Part shown: positions 1-32,041 of the stretch, one piece after another | Position numbering within the stretch: position 1 is the first letter of the stretch | Layout: every line of letters starts with the position of its first letter | Assembly: GCA_020650975.1 (NCBI GenBank) | Contig: JAIPMN010000550.1 | Coordinates: 1-43,512 of the forward strand | Origin: Apostichopus californicus | Taxonomy: Eukaryota; Echinodermata; Holothuroidea; Aspidochirotida; Stichopodidae | Length of the DNA: 43,512 nt | Direction: 5' to 3' | The notes under the pieces: generated by a model | Database searches by the model: none | What the model was told of the DNA's origin: nothing | Seen by the model: the letters and a program-made list of their open reading frames with translations, nothing else | Program-made: the position numbers and the translations under genes

Positions 1-831
1 TTTACACTTAATTTATTCATTAATATCAGCCTGAAATAATACTAAGCCTTTTGTTGGCAGGGCCAGGTCTCAAAAACTCAGGCTATTTATCAGTTAAATA
101 CAAGTGAATTTCGCCATTTGCCAGTCGAAGAAAAATGCACCAGCACCATTTTTCTGTATTATATTAAATTTATGATATTTTTGTATTATTTGAAGGAAGA
201 TGCAACTTGGAATTTTATTTTAATTAGTTTGAAATCTTCATGCCCTGAAATTTTGTAGCAAGTGGGTAAAAATTGTCAAATTCTAGGCCCGAGGGCCGGA
301 CGATATTTTTTCCGTAAAGAGATGATGGTCACAAAGATATATGCAAATGAGAAGTACATGACAGCTGTTCGATTTAAAAACTCTATGTAAAACCAGTCGG
401 ATGCAGGAATATATATGTATACTGCCACCAACTTCTATTCAGGCGTGTAGCAAGGAATTTGCCAAGGGAGGGGCGAACCTGTAGGCAAACTATCAGAGCC
501 GTTTATTCGGCATTGAAAACTATCTAAGCGTAGTGCCACCATAATTGGTGCTATGCGTACAAGAAAATTTTGGCTGAAAATGCCTCCCAGATCGCTGGAA
601 ATGGCACTTCCCATCTAAGCTTGAAATTACTAACGATATCATAAAAGCATACAAAAAAAATATGCTCAAGGGGGAGCAGTCGCCCCCTTCGACCCCCCCT
701 TGGACTACGCACCTGCGTCTATTTCAGTCTCTGGCGTTATGATGCACGTAACGCACAGTGTCAAATGATCTATATCGATATTTACACAAATGTTGAGAGA
801 TGATTTATTTCATTCATTTTTCGAAATGCAG
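1..831 (+). other. Intron of gene 1 (partial)
   Basis: No exon is recognisable here. The stretch contains a hAT-type MITE at 440-715, described separately, and a pyrimidine-rich tract before the acceptor AG at 830-831. Exons for the X box and EF-hands are expected upstream of the window. Confidence 0.7.
440..715. mobile_element. hAT-type MITE, 276 bp
   Basis: The element starts CAGGCGTGTAG and ends CTACGCACCTG, whose reverse complement CAGGTGCGTAG matches the start at 9 of 11 bases. It is flanked by CTTCTATT (432-439) and CGTCTATT (716-723), an 8-bp target duplication with one mismatch. An 8-bp duplication and CAG...CTG ends fit the hAT superfamily. There is no transposase reading frame. It resembles the element at 31583-31960 in its internal GGGGGCGA-type stretch and its gatcgc(t/c)gg(g)aatg-like stretch. 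Confidence 0.7.
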
Positions 832-20727
<19,896 letters not shown>

Positions 20728-20889
20728 AACATAACTCTTCAGATAGAAAAAGACGGTTTCTGTCCCCATTTCCTGGGGGGTGAATCTCAATTACTCAGAA
20801 CTATTGGAGAGTGATAGGAAGAACATTGAGACAATGTGTGTTGTAATGATTGATAAAAGACAGTTTGCAGTCTAAGTGATAATCATGGC

Positions 20890-21910
20890 ATCAGGTCCAA
20901 GATCCTGATGGTATGGATTAGGATCTTTATGATATGAAGTCATTAGCTGAAGGTATCAAGTCAAAGATGCGGATGGAATCAACTCAAAGATCTGGATGAT
21001 ATCAAGTCCAAGGTCGGATGGCTTCAAGTCAACGATCCTGATGGTATGGACTAGGATCTTTATGATATCAAGTCAAAGATCCGGATGGTATCAAGTCAAA
21101 GATCCGGATGGTATCAAGTCCAAGGTCGGATGGGATCAAGTCAGCAATCCTGATGGTATTCATGCTGATGTGAAAGGTGTTAGTTCTGAGAACCTGATAC
21201 AGCACCCAATTGTAATTGAATTAAAACTTGATCCTGATGGATCCAAGCTACAGATTTGGATGATATCAAGTCCATGTCACTGATTGGGATATTAACTGAT
21301 TCTAAAGGTATTAAGTCCAATGACCTCATAGCATACAAAGACTTGTTAGTATCCAGTCTGTTCCAGGTAGTATCCAGTCCACTCCTAATAGTTTCATTTC
21401 TGGCCCTGATGGTATCTACTCTGGTCTTGATATTATCAAGTGTGGACCTCGAAGTACCAAGTCTGCTCCTGATAGTATCAAGTTTAGTTTGGATGATATC
21501 AAGTCTGCTCCTGATAGTATCAAGTTTAGTTTGGATGATATCAAGTCTGCTCCTGATATCAAGTCCAAGGTCGGATGATATCAAGTCTGCTCCTGATAGT
21601 ATCCAGTTTAGTTTGGATGATATCAAGTCTGCTCCTGATAGTATCAAGTTTAGTTTGGATGATATCAAGTCTGCTCCTGATAGCATCAAGTTTAGTTTGG
21701 ATGATATCAAGTCTGCTCCTGATAGTATCCAGTTTAGTTTGGATGATATCAAGTCTGCTCCTGATAGTATCAAGTTTAGTTTGGATGATATCAAGTCTGC
21801 TCCTGATAGTATCAAGTTTAGTTTGGATGATATCAAGTCTGCTCCTGATAGTATCAAGTTTAGTTTGGATGATATCAAGTCTGCTCCTGATAGCATCAAA
21901 TCTGATCCTA
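20890..21910. repeat. Minisatellite with a 42-bp higher-order unit
   Basis: Irregular 20-23 bp units of the type GATCCGGATGGTATCAAGTC run from about 20890. From about 21470 to 21900 they resolve into a regular 42-bp unit made of two diverged halves. One half contains GATAGTATCAAGTTTAGTTT and the other GGATGATATCAAGTCTGCTC. The unit has no stop in several frames on both strands, which creates long artificial reading frames (for example minus 21180-22019). The array starts about 160 bp after the gene 1 stop codon and may lie in its 3'UTR. Confidence 0.9.
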
Positions 21911-23027
21911 ATGACCTGAATCTGGAAGAGAACATTTTTTCTGATTTAAAAGGTGAGATTTGAACCACAGTTGTGAGCATGAAACATGCCTCCCCAGATA
22001 CCGTAGAGATAGTTAGCACATAATGAAGTTGTGCATGGCTGACAGAGTCGATGATTCAGTCCTCGGAGATGTTCATATTTTTCTCTTTTTTTTTCTTTCT
22101 CTTTGTTTCCAATGTTAGGTAACAAAAATAAATAATAATTCAGTGTTTCAAATTGAAGCAGGGGTTCCACTAGGAAAAATGCTGCTAAGATTCATTGAAG
22201 CAGAAAAAATTCAAGTACGGATTGTTAAACTGAATCAAAACGGTAATAGGTGGTGGGGGGGGGGGACAGTGTGTTTTACCTAGATTGCTTTTAATTTTAT
22301 TTCTGGTTTTAGACACTGTCTATTTTCAACTCTTACCTTGAGCCACAATCAGTAATATAATGGGGGTGGACTGGGGTGGGGGTGGGGGAGAATAATTCTT
22401 CCTAACTTTTCTCATCATGATTTCATCTGATTTGATTTTCAAAGGCAGTGCAGTTTGTTTGTATTTTGCCTTAATAACCTGTAAGTTATTGTAACCTGAT
22501 CATTGTTGTAGAAACTTGAAGTTACAGAGGGTAAGCAAAAAGTCTTTTGGACTGTAATAACCTGTGACTTAAAAAAAAGAGAACAAGGTGTCTAATGAAA
22601 ATGTTTGCAGTGTTGCTGACCTAAAATATCTTCTTCATTTAACTCCTTTCTTAGTTCCCGCTGGGACTGCTAGTTGCTTCAATCCCAGGTTATGATGGTA
22701 CCAGAGGTTTTGCTGCCTCTTGTGGCAAGATTAGTACCCTCCCTAGCACCCCTTGAGGGTTTTATCATTTGCTGCTTATAGTACCATGAAACAGGTATAT
22801 TAAAGCTGCAGTTTGGGTCGTAGGTTGTATGAAATGCTGTGCCATTCTTAAACCGAGACGTATAATATTTTCGACGTATCGCTCTGTACACTCATTCATC
22901 TAACTTAGACATCTATGCAATAATAATCAATCGCTTACATCTAAACTTTTGCGAGTTATTTAACTGTTTTATGATGATCGGCCTGTAAGGCAGATATTTT
23001 TACGATGCTAAGTAGCCGCATGTGTAT

Positions 23028-23321
23028 ATGAGAGAATGTCGAATGGCTTATAACGTACACGTCGCCTCGGATGGATTTCCAATTACCGTTTTGGCTTATT
23101 TTGGCATTTTTCACAATCTGGAGGACCGTCCCGAATGGGGAAATAAATCCGTGAATTTCTCTCGGCCGAAGAACCCAGGCATCTCACTTTGGCTGGCCAG
23201 GGAACAAATCGAGACGCTCAGTTTCATTGGTTTTAACGCCACCGACTTTATCCACTCGATCATAGCACCGGAATTATCCGATACAGAGAATTTAATTTGG
23301 AATTCGCAGTTGGAATATTAA
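23028..23321 (+). CDS. Orphan open reading frame, 97 codons, function unknown
   Basis: The frame opens at ATG 23028 and ends at TAA 23319-23321. Unlike the surrounding AT-rich DNA it is rich in CpG and mixed codons, and includes PEWGNKSVNFSRPKNPGISL and ETLSFIGFNATDFIHSIIAP. There is no signal peptide or membrane segment. I recognise no domain. It could be a terminal exon of an unseen gene, a transposon remnant or chance. Confidence 0.25.
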   Translation: MRECRMAYNVHVASDGFPITVLAYFGIFHNLEDRPEWGNKSVNFSRPKNPGISLWLAREQIETLSFIGFNATDFIHSIIAPELSDTENLIWNSQLEY

Positions 23322-26300
23322 CATATTAATATCATAGTAGTTATGAATTCCAGTTGTTCACCAGCTCGCAATATTTTGTGTGAAGGTAGGTTTAGTTTCC
23401 TCTTTGGGATATAAAATGGTTTGTACATCGCAAAAACAAAAAAAATTCCGATGCATATGATGTCTCCTACTCTGCAGGTGTCGGAAGCATTGATAAAAAG
23501 TCACAATTTTTTATTTTTTTTTATTTTTTATATTTTAAATGTTTATCCTGGTAATAAAAGATAATGTGTGGATGGTTTTTTATCCTAACAGGAGCAGGAA
23601 TATATTGTCAGGGACTCTGCCAACAGAATATCCCATTTAATTTGAAGATGTCCATTACTCCAATATCTATGAACGTATATGAACGTATATGATTAACTTT
23701 GAAATGAAGTTTAGAGTAGACAATGCCCCACCATCTGATATCACCATACATGGGTAAAGTTCTTGTAGAATTTCTCACTAATTTGGTTCTTTCTTCGATC
23801 CCAATTTTAGCTGTCTATCTGGCACCTTTGTTCAATTTTTTCTTGTTCATTTCAGTAAGCCTCAAGAGAGATTCTGCCAGGATTAAAATGTCAGGTCCAC
23901 TATCCCTTCTTTTAATTTTTTTTATAAACGTTTCTTTCTACATGGTAAACCTGTGTTGTTTTCTTGATTCTTTCACTCATTGTCATATTAACATTGCTTA
24001 AAATAGCAATACAAAACTAGCCAAAACACTGTTGGATATATTTGACAGGTTAAAAAACTCAGCCAACTTGTTCCAAATATGTTTTTAAAGCAAAAGATAT
24101 AATAGGAAGAATAATGAAATTGATAAAGACTGTCCAAACAAGTTTGTCAGTTTTTGGACAAAAAATCAAGAAAATTGTCCTTTAATTTCATGGAGAAGGG
24201 TGAGGAATAAACTGTAGGTTGTTTAAGTTGGAGAACCAGTTTGTCATAATGCTGCAAAAAAACAAACAAAAAGGTGGTAGGGTGTGGTAAACATGATTGC
24301 AAAATGCGCAGTTAACAGAATTGATTATGGTGCTTTGTTCGGCACCCACTTTACAGGATAATCAGAATGAAATAATAGATACCAGGAATGGTAATATCGG
24401 TACAGTAGAAATGAGACTAGAATCTCAAAGTTTTTATTTAGATTCCGCTAAATCTTATTTTGAAAGAGACTTCATTTTGAAACCTTATCAGGAAGGGAGT
24501 GACCACTTAGTAAACACATGACACAATATGTCAGAACAGTGTCTGCATCTTTTACACAAAACATTTTGAACACATTTTTTGGCATGACCCTAGACTTAAA
24601 GCGTCCTGGGGGGGGGGGGTGGACAAATCTAGGGGTGGTATTTAAGAAATATATTTTAAATTCTTTAAAAACTAATACACCAAGTTTATCGAGAAACGTT
24701 ACCTCTATATCGTTTTCCACCATTACAAAGTCGACAGGGTCCAACTGACTTACTAGTCTGAAAGCAATGTATTTGCGGAGGCTCTCAATTGAGCTCTTAT
24801 ACGGGCCGGACAGGAAGAATAAAGTGTTTAGGGTCAGGGTCAGAAAGAACCAAAATCTCAATTTACTCTATAAAGTGAGCAATGTGCAGGGTAGGTCAGT
24901 TAGGTTCCTCAAGCCTAAAAACTTTAATAACCAATACCTTCATACCCAAGGAAGGCATTATTGTGGGTTCCATTTATTTTTTCTCGTTGCGTAGACCTGT
25001 TGCAGTATTACAGTATGTGGCCCATGGGCTGCCTATGGAGAACCTGTGCTGTATTTTATGAGACATTTTATGTTTTAAATATCAAAGCCTTGGATGTGGA
25101 TGTTCTTTCTGCACATTTCTGGTTTCCATTTTTTTCTTAAAACTTACTACTTTTATTGATACCAGCAAAACAAGAGACTTGTCTTACTGAATATGGCATA
25201 GTTATTGCTTCCATATGTTTCTTTCCTTCTCCCCCCTCCGCCCCACTTTTACCCCCTTTTTTCATCCTTTTCCCTTTTTTCCATTCCGTTCATCTTCTTC
25301 TCTAAGATAAGATCGCTCAGGTATTAAAGACAAAACAATATTGATCATGAGAAGTTTTTACTATTAATTTTTGATATCATATATGTTATGTTTCATCATG
25401 TATTAGAAGAGGTATTCTTTTTAAAAAAAATTTGCTTTTAATCAGATGGCTTTAAAGTCAATAAATTGATGATATCTAGAACGGTTTGGTCTATTTTGTA
25501 GGTAATATTCTGATATATAACGTTTCGATCATTGCAACAACGATTAGTTTTTATATTTCTATATTTCAAAGATAAGTTGTTTACTTTTACAAGTTGTATT
25601 ACAATCAGGAAGATACCCCCCCCCCCCATAACCCCTTGATGATGAAAAATTTAAATCCACTTGAAATTTGGTCTCTAGTATTGTTAAAAGCATTGTTTTT
25701 GCATTTCATGAAAAAAGAAGGGGAAAAAACCCATTCAGGCCAAGTGTATACTAGAGCATAAAAATAGGAGATATTTTCCACTGGGTTAAAATGTGAATAT
25801 GTTTATATAAACTTTGTGATTGGTCCACAACACATACTGTACACAGGAGATGTACCTTGGCCTAATCTGAGTCCCAGTTTGCAAATATGGCTTAGAGGGA
25901 AAGTCTTCATTGTCCAGTGGGTGATTATTGTAGATAAATTTACATGTTGATTGCACTGGTGGGCCAAAAATTCATGAATACATTGACAGACATTACATTA
26001 CCTACGCGAAAGGAAAACAAAACGAAAACGAACAGTGCACGTGGGTCGTAGCAACTGAGTAATCAGCGATCGGCTGCTCCATCGTTTACAAACTTTTGTT
26101 GGGTAAGAGGGAATAAAACCTTTGCGATAATGTATTTAAAATTTTACACAGAATACAGTCTTAAGTCACTCCGTTAGCAGCTGTAACATCACGTTCTACT
26201 AACTTCTTCTTTGTCATAAGTCTCTTTGCTTCAACAAGACTGTTGGTTTGCCTCAGGAATTCTATTGTCATTCATTTTATGGGAAAATGTCATTTTATCT

Positions 26301-27517
26301 GAATTTCTCAAACATTTTTCAACCGTACAAAAATGAACTAAGAATTGGTTTTAAGTGATCGTGTGATAGCAGCAGAATCTTTCCCAAGATGTAGGAGACT
26401 TTGTTGTGGAAAGTCTCAGCGTCAGTCAGTTTATGAAATCTCCGATACGGGAAGATGGGATCATAAATTGTGATTGCATTTACGTACCGACTATTTAAAT
26501 TCATGTCTAATAAAATTGAGAGATGATATTTTTTATGAAAGCCAAAGATATATAATATAAAGGGGGAAAAAAATGAAAAGTGGAGGAGAATGTAAAATAT
26601 GTTTCTTTGAAAACCAATTTTTTGGTCATTTTGATCATTTTTTTTATTTTTGATCATTTTGATCAATTTTTGATCAATTTTTGATGATTTTGACCTCTGT
26701 AAACAGGAAGTAACCGTGTGTGGGGATTTGCCTTTATGAAATTGTATGACCTTGTACAGTATGGTATAGAATTTTTTTAGTCTCAAAGGCTGGCCACTGA
26801 CAGTGTATGAAGCGAGTGCAGTAAAATACGTGGTTTACAATTTATTCTATCAATTAGGGTTTCTCTATTAATTAATGCACGTTTTGTTTTTTTCTCAACA
26901 ATTTTGTCAAAACCCAGTATTATATGGCTCAAAGATAACAGCACAACTTATCAAAGTAAGATAGTTTTGCTAAATTTTTTGGTACCCTTAATGAAAGGTT
27001 TAAAACAAAAAAAAATTATTTGATCTTGGCATGGACCCTCAGGTTTTTCCTCATAGTGTAAAACTGCACATGAAAAGTATATTGGAAATCCCCCCAAAGA
27101 AAAATCCCCCCCCCCCAAAAGGCCACTAAATGGAAAGGTGGTTGGTAATGGTGGATATCTTGATCAGAATGGAGTTTGGCCAGTGAAGTGTCACAGAGAT
27201 TGTAGTATTTATAATCAGTGCATGAAAGTGAGGTCAACTCTCTGCTGATTAAATAGACTGGGAGGGATGAGATCCCGTTAAGGATAAATTTAGAGATTGT
27301 AACCAGAAGAATTATTTGCCTCATGTTGTGTTCCTACCACATGATCAGTAAGCAGCACTTTATGAAAACTTGTTGTAACATATTATTCTATAAGTAAGCA
27401 ATATTATGTGAAAAAAAATACAAAAAATCAATATTAGATATTGCTGATAGAATAAAAGAGTTTAGTCCATTCTTTTTACAAGTTTGTGTCATTTTATTTT
27501 ATTTGCGTCATGTGTCA

Positions 27518-27917
27518 TTAAAGGGTGTGAAGACTCGCCCCAAACCGCAAGCCGCCCTCTGAGAAAAAGTTAACTCTCCGTTGCTTGCAAGTGAAGTTTT
27601 CTTCTTGTCGCTACAAAATGCAGACATTAATGAAACTTGATACCTTGTTATCTTTTATCTGGACCTGAGATCAGGGAGTTCCATAACAACTCCCTGCTGA
27701 GATGTCCATCGCTGCTATGTACACTGTGTTGTGGGTATTGACTGTAGCTGTATGTATTGACTGTACACATAGTGTCTAATTACCGACGGTAGCAAGCTGT
27801 GTGTGTATTTTCTGGGATCGATGGTGGTGTCTAACACTTCTGTTACACCACATTCGAAACTAGCTCAGATTACCGGCATCAGACGTTTCTTTGTGCGCGA
27901 GTCTTCACTCCCTTTAA
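27518..27917 (+). mobile_element. TTAA-type MITE, copy 2
   Basis: The element is bounded by TTAA at 27518-27521 and 27914-27917, with inverted ends TTAAAGGGTGTGAAGACTCG and CGAGTCTTCACTCCCTTTAA. It is 400 bp, longer than the other copies, partly because of a 27-bp hairpin insertion at 27672-27698. Confidence 0.85.
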
Positions 27918-30534
27918 TATCTTGATCGATTGGTCCAACAACAAAAAATTATTATTTCAAGTTTAGTAGAAGAAAGGATCAGGAGGGACATGTGCAAAGC
28001 AGGATTCAGGCCACTGCCTAACTCAGTCGGCGGTCGCGGGGGGAAGGGGGTGGGGAGGGGCGAAGGATTTCGGTGTTGATTATTATTTATTAGCACAATT
28101 TTGCATTTAAAGTTACTTGTACAGACCTAAATTTATGCCTGAGAGTTCACTACTTTTTCAAACTGTATTTGTTTTCCCCTCCTTTATAAAATACTTCCTT
28201 TGCCTCTGGTCGTTCCACATTTCTTCAGCCCCACACCTTAATTAGTCGGGGCTCATGTGGTTAGATGACTGGGGGTATTTTGTTTTACAAAAGCGCTTTT
28301 ATCGGGCACTGCATGCACGTTTGACTTGAGACACTACCAAAATATAATGTGACAACATCGTTAAATTTTAAACAGCGATTTTGCTCACATTTGCCGAGAG
28401 AATTCGAAATTTGTTCCTTGATATTAGTGCCGTCTGATATTAACTCGTCACTTTCCACCCTCCCCACCCCTCACCACGTTTACCCCTAAAAAGAAGTTTT
28501 CAACTGTTACTGTGAATTTTTTTTGAATCCTGGTGATGCCTACATGTAAAATGGTGGCACTTAGAAAGGCTTTTGTCACCCAAACTTTTCTGAGAAATAT
28601 GCATTTTTTTGTGTGTAACATCAATAAATTGAATAGTAGGTGTTAATTCATTCTTTCCCGTGGCATGAAAATGTTCGCTGCTCGCCCCAATGAAAAGAAA
28701 TATTTGCTAATTTGAGGTTCAAATGATGCTGTAAAGGAGGTTTTATACTCTATTATGCTAAATGCTAAAGAAATGATGGTTGCTAAGTCAAAATTTGATG
28801 CAATATTTTTTATGTATACTTGACAATTACAATGCGGTTTTTTCGGACGCTTGTGCGGGTCAGCGGGTTTGGGTGTTAGAATGCGGGTCTAATTCCCGCG
28901 AATTGCGGGTCAGTTGGGAGCTCTGCATTTAATTTTAAACCAGAAAACGAAAAGGTTTAGACTAGTCTACCACTGCTATTCCTCTCGATGTTTTAATTTC
29001 TAATCATATGATTTAGCGGATGTTCGGAAACACTTTTTGGCTCACCTTTGGCCCCCCCCCCCCCTTGGATCCGCCAGTGATGTCATATTGTCATTATTGG
29101 TCTCTTTTGCGACAATGGTGAGAGATTTACATCACTGTGTAGTTGTGGTATGGTACTTAGCGTGCTGTTGCTGTACGATGGTGCATTACGGACATTAAAA
29201 AAAAGTTGTCAAAAATTGGAGGAAATCATTCTCGGAAGTTTAGTTTTATGTCTTGACAAATCGACACTTAATCTCGAAATCGCGACTATAAAGTTTCAAA
29301 ATTTGAACTTTCAATCTCGAACTTGTGACCTTCAACTTAATCTCAGTTATAAATTACAGAAGTGGCCTGATTTTTTTTTTCACCTTCAACTTGAAGTGAT
29401 AGGCTCATGTTTGTAATGTTTTTTTTCCTCAACGGATAAATAGCCTCAAGTCTTTTTTTCATTACCATTTTTACATTGTTTATCGAGACTTATAAGTTCT
29501 GCTATATTAAACATGTTTGCACGGAGATGTGTGTATATAAAGTCACTTGATGGATAACTGAAACAGCGGTGCAACCATGCGTGTGTGTTTGTGAGTGATA
29601 TTGTAGTTGTCTGAGGCTGTTCTGGTCGTGTAGACATCAGTATTACAGTAGATCCTCCGCATAAAAAGGTTTTCTAAGATTTTAAAGTCCTTCGAGTCGG
29701 CGACCTCCTTTTCCCCTTTGAGGTATGCCTCGGTAAGCACGCACGTACACTGCAAACAAGTGTGTTTTGGATTTTGACTTAGGACCCCCGTGGTTTTGTT
29801 TTTCTATTGTACGAATCCACGTACCCTGACCATAACAATACCTCTTAACAATACAATTGTTCTGAGGAAGGTTAGAGTACTTAGGTACAAAAAAAAATAG
29901 GAAATTAACATGGATTTGAACAATGGAAAAAATGGGGGTGGGTGATGGGGGGGGGGGTGGGGTATAAGCATGAATGTAAAACACATTGTGTGTGCATGTA
30001 GGTGTGTGCGGAGTGTGAGTGTACCAGGGGTCGATATAAATCCTGCGGGGATATGTGAAATCAACACCAGAAGTACGTTGGATATGTCAACGTGTTCTTT
30101 GTCAATTTCCGCTGTTTAAAACATTTCAAGCGTATTTTGTTCTTCAATCTACTCCTTGCTCGGAATTTGACTTTCTGAAATTCTCTTTTTGTCTCATAAT
30201 TTCGTCGATATATTTCAACATCTGTCGATTCCCACTTCTATTTCAATGGAAACTTATTCAGGCTTAAAAACACGAGATTTGAAGGTAAAATATGAAAGTT
30301 CGAAGTTCCGACTTTTATCTCAAACCACAACTGTGTCTAATAATTTTATACAAATTTCAAGAACGAGTAAGAAATTCGACGGATTATGAAACGTTTAATA
30401 TGTAATATGATTGTCTGAAACTTTTTTTTTTAAATTTGCTTATGACGATGGTTTGGTACTGTTTATGAATGCCATACCTCGTTTAACGAGGTAACTAATT
30501 ACGCCTCTGTGTCCTGTTGCTATTCGTGCGTTAG
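27918..30534. other. Intergenic, between MITE copies 2 and 3
   Basis: This is unique-looking AT-rich sequence with G/C homopolymer runs (29051-29064, 29948-29957) and a GCGGGT-rich patch near 28850-28915. The reading frames are short and unrecognised. Confidence 0.6.
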
Positions 30535-30881
30535 TTAAAGGCGTTGAACACTCGCCCCAAACCGCGTGCCGCGCTCTGAAGCAAGTGAAGTTTTTCTCTT
30601 GTCGCTACAAAATGCAGACAGTAATGGAACGTGATACCTTGTTATCTTTAGCTGGACCTGAGATGTCCATTGCTGTGATGTTTGTAAAGTGTGCTGTGGG
30701 TATTGACCTCCGCTGTATGTACTGACTGTACACTAGTGTCTAATTACCAACGGTAGCACGCTGTGTGTGTATTTTCTGGGATCGATGGTGGTGTCTAACA
30801 CTTCTGTTACACCACATTCGAAACTAGCTCAGATTACCGGCATCAGACGTTTCTTTTTGCGCGAGTCTTCACACCCTTTAA
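30535..30881 (+). mobile_element. TTAA-type MITE, copy 3
   Basis: TTAA bounds both ends (30535-30538, 30878-30881). The 3' terminus GCGAGTCTTCACACCCTTTAA is intact and the 5' terminus is slightly mutated (TTAAAGGCGTTGAACACTCG). It is in the same orientation as copy 2 and is very similar over the right half. Confidence 0.85.
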
Positions 30882-31260
30882 AGCATCTCACACATTCCAT
30901 GTATCTTGGTTTTGTAATTTTGCCAGGTCACGGAGGTGCGTACCGGGGTTCGTAAGAGGCTGCACCAACATACCCCACTCGGGTGACGGATGCGGGTCGC
31001 GGTGATGAAAAACAAAACTAACAATGTTGTGCAAGGGCGGCACTACCACTGGCTGTTTCACGGCCCGTTCCTGAAATACTGAGGAACTCCATTTACCTGT
31101 TTCCCTAACGTACTGCATAGTTGGTATTTGCTGTCAGTATTTCATCGATGTATCATCGGTAGAGATGTGTGTAAAAGCCTCTCATGGCAGCACATCACCA
31201 AGTTGCGTAATATATAAGTTTTGACAACCAAGGTTAAGGAAGTATCCAACCAAGGATAAG

Positions 31261-32041
31261 GAAGTACTCGAGAAGGTCCAAAGGAGGGCTACAAGGGTGA
31301 TTATAGTTCCTCAAAGGGTGTTCCTTATTAAAGGCGGTCACAGCTGCAGAATCTCACCACACCGGAGCTTAGGAGATTACGTGGTGACTTGACTCGGGTT
31401 TTCAAGATTGAGTATGGTTTTGACAATTTATCCTCCACTTACTTTTTCATGTTTGTTAATAGTAGTTGTAGCAGAGGTCGTTGTCTTAAACTCCAGAAAT
31501 TACAAGTTTGATTAATATTCGGCAAAACTTTTTTTGTTTCTAATAGGGTTGTGAATGAGTGGAACGGTTTACATGAGAAAGGCAGTGGCGGAGCTAGGGG
31601 TATTGGTCAAGGGGGGCGAGAATGGTCTGTAGGGGCTCTTTCGACTCTATCTAAGCAGAGCGCCACCACTACAGGTTGGCGCGGAGCATACAGACATTTT
31701 TTGAGTAAAGATACCCCCTAGATCGCCGGGAATGACCCTTTCCTGGCCTTGCTAATTTGCAGATAAACGAAAAATAAACAGGTGTCATCGCCAACAAAAT
31801 GTGACAAATGTCAATAGGTAGATGAGATTGCAATAAAAAAGTCAATAATCTCGAATAAGTAACAAGTGGTAAAAGCTGAATAGGGCGCCAGCAGTCCATT
31901 TGAGTCCGTCAGGGGGGGGGGGGGGCATCCGCCCCTGACTGTATGGACGCTCCGCCACTGGAGAAAGGTGTACTTGCAAGTAGTGTGAATGGGTTTAAGA
32001 ATGCTTTGGACAAGCACTTTAAGCATTGTAATCGGGTCTGA
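31261..32041 (+). pseudogene. LINE retrotransposon ORF2 3' fragment (non-LTR reverse transcriptase C-terminus)
   Basis: The translation contains EVLEKVQRRATRVI, ELRRLRGDLTRVFKIEYGFD, GRCLKLQKLQ, RVVNEWNGLHEK and, after an insertion, SVNGFKNALDKHFKHC before TGA at 32039-32041. These are the usual C-terminal blocks of CR1/Jockey-type LINE proteins. The frame is broken by shifts and an internal stop, and is interrupted by a hAT-type MITE at 31583-31960. It is a dead fragment. Confidence 0.85.
31583..31960. mobile_element. hAT-type MITE, 378 bp, nested in a LINE fragment
   Basis: The ends are CAGTGGCGGAGC and GCTCCGCCACTG, perfect 12-bp inverted repeats. The flanks are an exact 8-bp duplication GAGAAAGG (31575-31582 and 31961-31968). 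It has no transposase. Removing the element and one copy of the duplication leaves the LINE frame continuous across the site. Confidence 0.92.

Larger units (their letters stand above)
20728..27517. other. Intergenic region, first part
   Basis: After the minisatellite there is a possible polyadenylation signal AATAAA at 22127-22132, an orphan reading frame at 23028-23321 and long AT-rich stretches. GATC-rich simple sequence lies at 26630-26690. Two longer minus-strand frames (24472-24861, 129 codons; 26319-26786, 155 codons) have no similarity I can name. No gene is supported. Confidence 0.6.

Noticed and set aside
790-831. ATG at 790 as start of gene 1
   Set aside because: The sequence before 832 is pyrimidine-rich intron ending in AG, and PLCG similarity starts exactly at the acceptor.
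21180-22019. 279-codon minus-strand reading frame
   Set aside because: It is produced by the 42-bp tandem repeat, which lacks stops in several frames; the repeat peptide has no recognisable fold and no gene signals.
24472-24861. 129-codon minus-strand frame, and a plus-strand frame opposite it
   Set aside because: No domain recognised, contains a homopolymer-driven PPPP stretch and no splice or promoter context. It could be a transposon scrap, but I cannot show it.
26319-26786. 155-codon minus-strand frame
   Set aside because: Composition is AT-driven (Lys, Asn, Ile) and part is simple GATC-rich repeat; no similarity recognised.
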